Shown here: piece after piece, positions 7,258 through 8,192 of the stretch
Numbering within the stretch: position 1 is the first letter of the stretch
Layout: each line of letters begins with the position of its first letter
From: Dokdonella_A sp039926025
GTDB lineage: Bacteria > Pseudomonadota > Gammaproteobacteria > Xanthomonadales > Rhodanobacteraceae
Assembly: GCA_039926025.1 (NCBI GenBank)
Contig: JBDSXV010000205.1
Span: 1 to 8,192, forward strand
Direction: 5' to 3'
Length of the DNA stretch: 8,192 nt
Made by a program: the position numbers and the translations under genes
Notes under the pieces: generated by a model
Databases searched by the model: none
Told to the model about the DNA's origin: nothing
The model's input: only the letters and a program-made list of their open reading frames with translations

Positions 7258-7285
7258 TCAGACCACGCAAACGCATTCAGGTTTC
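7258..7285 (-). promoter_or_regulatory. Candidate sigma-E-type promoter of degQ
   Basis: On the minus strand GAAACCT (7285-7279) and GTCTGA (7263-7258) are separated by 15 bases. This matches 5 of 7 bases of the extracytoplasmic-stress -35 consensus GGAACTT, plus a good -10 (TCTGA). It would start transcription near 7251 and leave a leader of about 38 bases. Envelope-stress control is established for degP/mucD-type genes in other gammaproteobacteria; here it rests on this match alone. Confidence 0.38.
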
Positions 7286-7409
7286 ATGCCCTTCACGCTT
7301 TGACGCGCCGATACCGGCGATCCGTTCAGGCTCATGCGCCAATGACTCACCACGAGACCAAATTACGCTTTACATCCTTGGACACCCGGCGTAGTTTTGC
7401 GGCCCGGCG

Positions 7410-7425
7410 CCACTAGATATTGTGG
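7410..7425 (+). promoter_or_regulatory. NrdR box upstream of the ribonucleotide reductase gene
   Basis: CCACTAGATATTGTGG matches the published NrdR operator pattern acaCwAtATaTwGtgt at 13 of 16 positions, with perfect CCAC/GTGG arms. It lies about 190 bases before the reductase ATG and overlaps an AT-rich segment usable as a -10 element (TAGATAT). NrdR is the ATP/dATP-sensing repressor of ribonucleotide reductase genes, so the site is where it should be. NrdR boxes usually occur as helically phased pairs, and I found no good partner at 21 or 31 bases on either side; 7382-7397 matches at 9 of 16 but at a 28-base offset. Confidence 0.65.
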
Positions 7426-7596
7426 TGACTCAGACCCACAAAGCCCATGGATTGGGTAGCGTGGCGCCGCACGGGGTTAACGGTAGACGCAAGACAACGC
7501 CGGGAAATGGATGACCCGGGCACGCCGGCTTTGACGGCAATCATGGTGACAAGCAGATCAAGAACAACCAGACCGGGCCCTGACCCGGCCGTATAC

Positions 7597-7603
7597 GGGA
7601 GAG
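7597..7603 (+). promoter_or_regulatory. Ribosome binding site of the ribonucleotide reductase gene
   Basis: GGGAGAG lies 9 bases upstream of the ATG at 7613. It is purine-rich and slightly distant but acceptable, and it supports this start. Confidence 0.6.
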
Positions 7604-7612
7604 AACGACAGA

Positions 7613-8192
7613 ATGAGCACGGTGCGCCTGGAACAGCTCGCGCGTGGCGCGGTGGAAATTCCCCTGCAGCCCGCGTCCCACGACATCTGGGACAAGAAAT
7701 ACCGACTGAAGTCCAAGCAGGGCGACCCTGTCGACGCCAGCATCGATCACACCTACCAGCGCGTCGCCCGCGCGCTGTCCGAAGTCGAAGAGACCGCCGA
7801 GAAACGCAGCTACTGGTACGACCGCTTCCTGTGGGCGTTGCGCCGCGGCGCGATCCCGGCCGGCCGCATCACCTCGAACGCCGGTGCGCAGGAACACAAG
7901 CCGAAGACCTCGACGATCAACTGTACCGTCTCCGGCACCATCGACGATTCGATGGACAATATTCTCGACAAGGTGCACGAGGCCGGGCTTACGCTGAAGG
8001 CGGGATGCGGAATCGGTTATGAATTTTCGACGCTGCGTCCGCGCGGCGCGTATGTATCCGGCGCGGGCGCGTACACGTCCGGCCCGCTGTCGTTCATGGA
8101 TATCTACGACAAGATGTGTTTCACGGTTTCGTCCGCAGGCGGCAGACGCGGCGCGCAGATGGGAACCTTCGATGTCTCGCATCCGGATGTAC
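7613..8192 (+). CDS. nrdJ: Adenosylcobalamin-dependent (class II) ribonucleoside-diphosphate reductase, N-terminal part
   Basis: The first 193 residues of a gene that runs off the right edge; the whole enzyme is normally over 700 residues. It reduces ribonucleotides to deoxyribonucleotides in the cytosol, using coenzyme B12 to make the thiyl radical, independently of oxygen. Recognisable landmarks are IPAGRITSNAGA (81-92), TSTINCTVSGTI with the probable redox Cys104, LKAGCGIGYEFSTLRPRGA (128-146), SGAGAYTSGPLSFMDIYD (149-166) and SSAGGRRGAQMG (173-184). The combination of a short N-terminus without an ATP-cone and the GCGIGYEFSTLRPRGA segment is typical of the B12-dependent form and not the class I NrdA. 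The active-site and C-terminal cysteines lie beyond the window, so the class call rests on overall resemblance. It is divergent from degQ, with an NrdR box upstream. Confidence 0.92.
   Translation, partial: MSTVRLEQLARGAVEIPLQPASHDIWDKKYRLKSKQGDPVDASIDHTYQRVARALSEVEETAEKRSYWYDRFLWALRRGAIPAGRITSNAGAQEHKPKTSTINCTVSGTIDDSMDNILDKVHEAGLTLKAGCGIGYEFSTLRPRGAYVSGAGAYTSGPLSFMDIYDKMCFTVSSAGGRRGAQMGTFDVSHPDV

Larger units (their letters stand above)
7214..7612. other. Divergent intergenic region between degQ and the ribonucleotide reductase gene
   Basis: These 399 bases separate two genes read in opposite directions. They hold the degQ ribosome binding site and sigma-E-like promoter candidate (7221-7285), an NrdR-box-like palindrome (7410-7425) and a reductase leader of roughly 190 bases. 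A small hairpin (CCGGG 7573-7577 with CCCGG 7584-7588) lies just before the reductase ribosome binding site. I looked for a cobalamin riboswitch because the reductase needs B12 but saw no B12-box-like sequence. I see no convincing small gene. Confidence 0.7.

Noticed and set aside
5825..7303. A 492-residue plus-strand open frame covering the whole degQ gene.
   Set aside because: It is exactly antisense to a gene with a full catalytic triad and two PDZ domains. Its product is rich in Arg, His, Asp and Ala without recognisable domains, the usual mirror frame of GC-rich coding DNA.
7382..7397. A second NrdR box (ACAC...TAGT.T) upstream of the first.
   Set aside because: Only the outer arms match (9 of 16), the centre is GC-rich, and the 28-base offset does not fit the usual phased spacing.
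7426..7612. A cobalamin riboswitch upstream of the B12-dependent reductase.
   Set aside because: I looked for a B12 box (AGYCMGGAGACC-like) and the GCCACTG-type core and found neither in a plausible arrangement.
7541..8182. A minus-strand frame of 213 residues at the right edge.
   Set aside because: It lies opposite the clearly recognisable N-terminus of the class II reductase and has no domain or ribosome binding site support.
1..8192. Mobile elements, CRISPR arrays, tRNA or rRNA genes, phage or defence systems.
   Set aside because: No transposase, integrase, direct-repeat array, terminal inverted repeats or structural RNA sequence was recognised. Every long frame is explained by one of the genes listed.

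Overview
The window looks like an ordinary chromosomal segment of a GC-rich gammaproteobacterium. The most likely group is the Xanthomonadales/Lysobacterales (Rhodanobacteraceae or Xanthomonadaceae type). The evidence is strong G/C at third codon positions, a DegQ/MucD-type protease beside a coenzyme-B12-dependent class II ribonucleotide reductase, and a secreted protein ending in an 'IFADGFD' tail of a kind I associate with that order. The taxonomic placement is inference from gene content, not from a marker gene.

Layout. At the left edge the last part of a plus-strand gene (1-380) ends before a strong hairpin with A and T tracts on its two sides (415-447). Read from the minus strand, the same hairpin closes the last gene of the long leftward run, so it serves two convergent genes. 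Five minus-strand genes follow, in transcription order from right to left: a Do-family periplasmic protease (degQ-like, 7213-5822), a PstS-like periplasmic binding protein with a long Lys/Ala/Pro tail (5720-4425), a YigB-like HAD phosphatase (4406-3690), an M17 metallo-aminopeptidase (3539-2154) and a secreted right-handed beta-helix protein (1927-512). The binding protein and phosphatase are only 18 bases apart and probably cotranscribed; the other gaps are about 100 to 230 bases. A 399-base divergent intergenic region (7214-7612) separates degQ from the start of an adenosylcobalamin-dependent ribonucleotide reductase (7613 to the right edge, incomplete).

How the genes relate. They do not form one pathway. 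Three products are exported: the DegQ-like protease for envelope protein quality control, the binding protein and the beta-helix protein. Three are cytosolic housekeeping enzymes: an aminopeptidase for peptide turnover, a phosphatase probably of riboflavin synthesis, and the enzyme making deoxyribonucleotides. The best regulatory signal is a near-consensus NrdR box (7410-7425) upstream of the reductase. A sigma-E-like promoter is possible upstream of degQ.

No mobile element, CRISPR array, tRNA, rRNA or clear novel system is visible. The items most worth a second look are the cationic histone-H1-like tail on a secreted binding protein, the C-terminal IFADGFD motif and the NrdR box.
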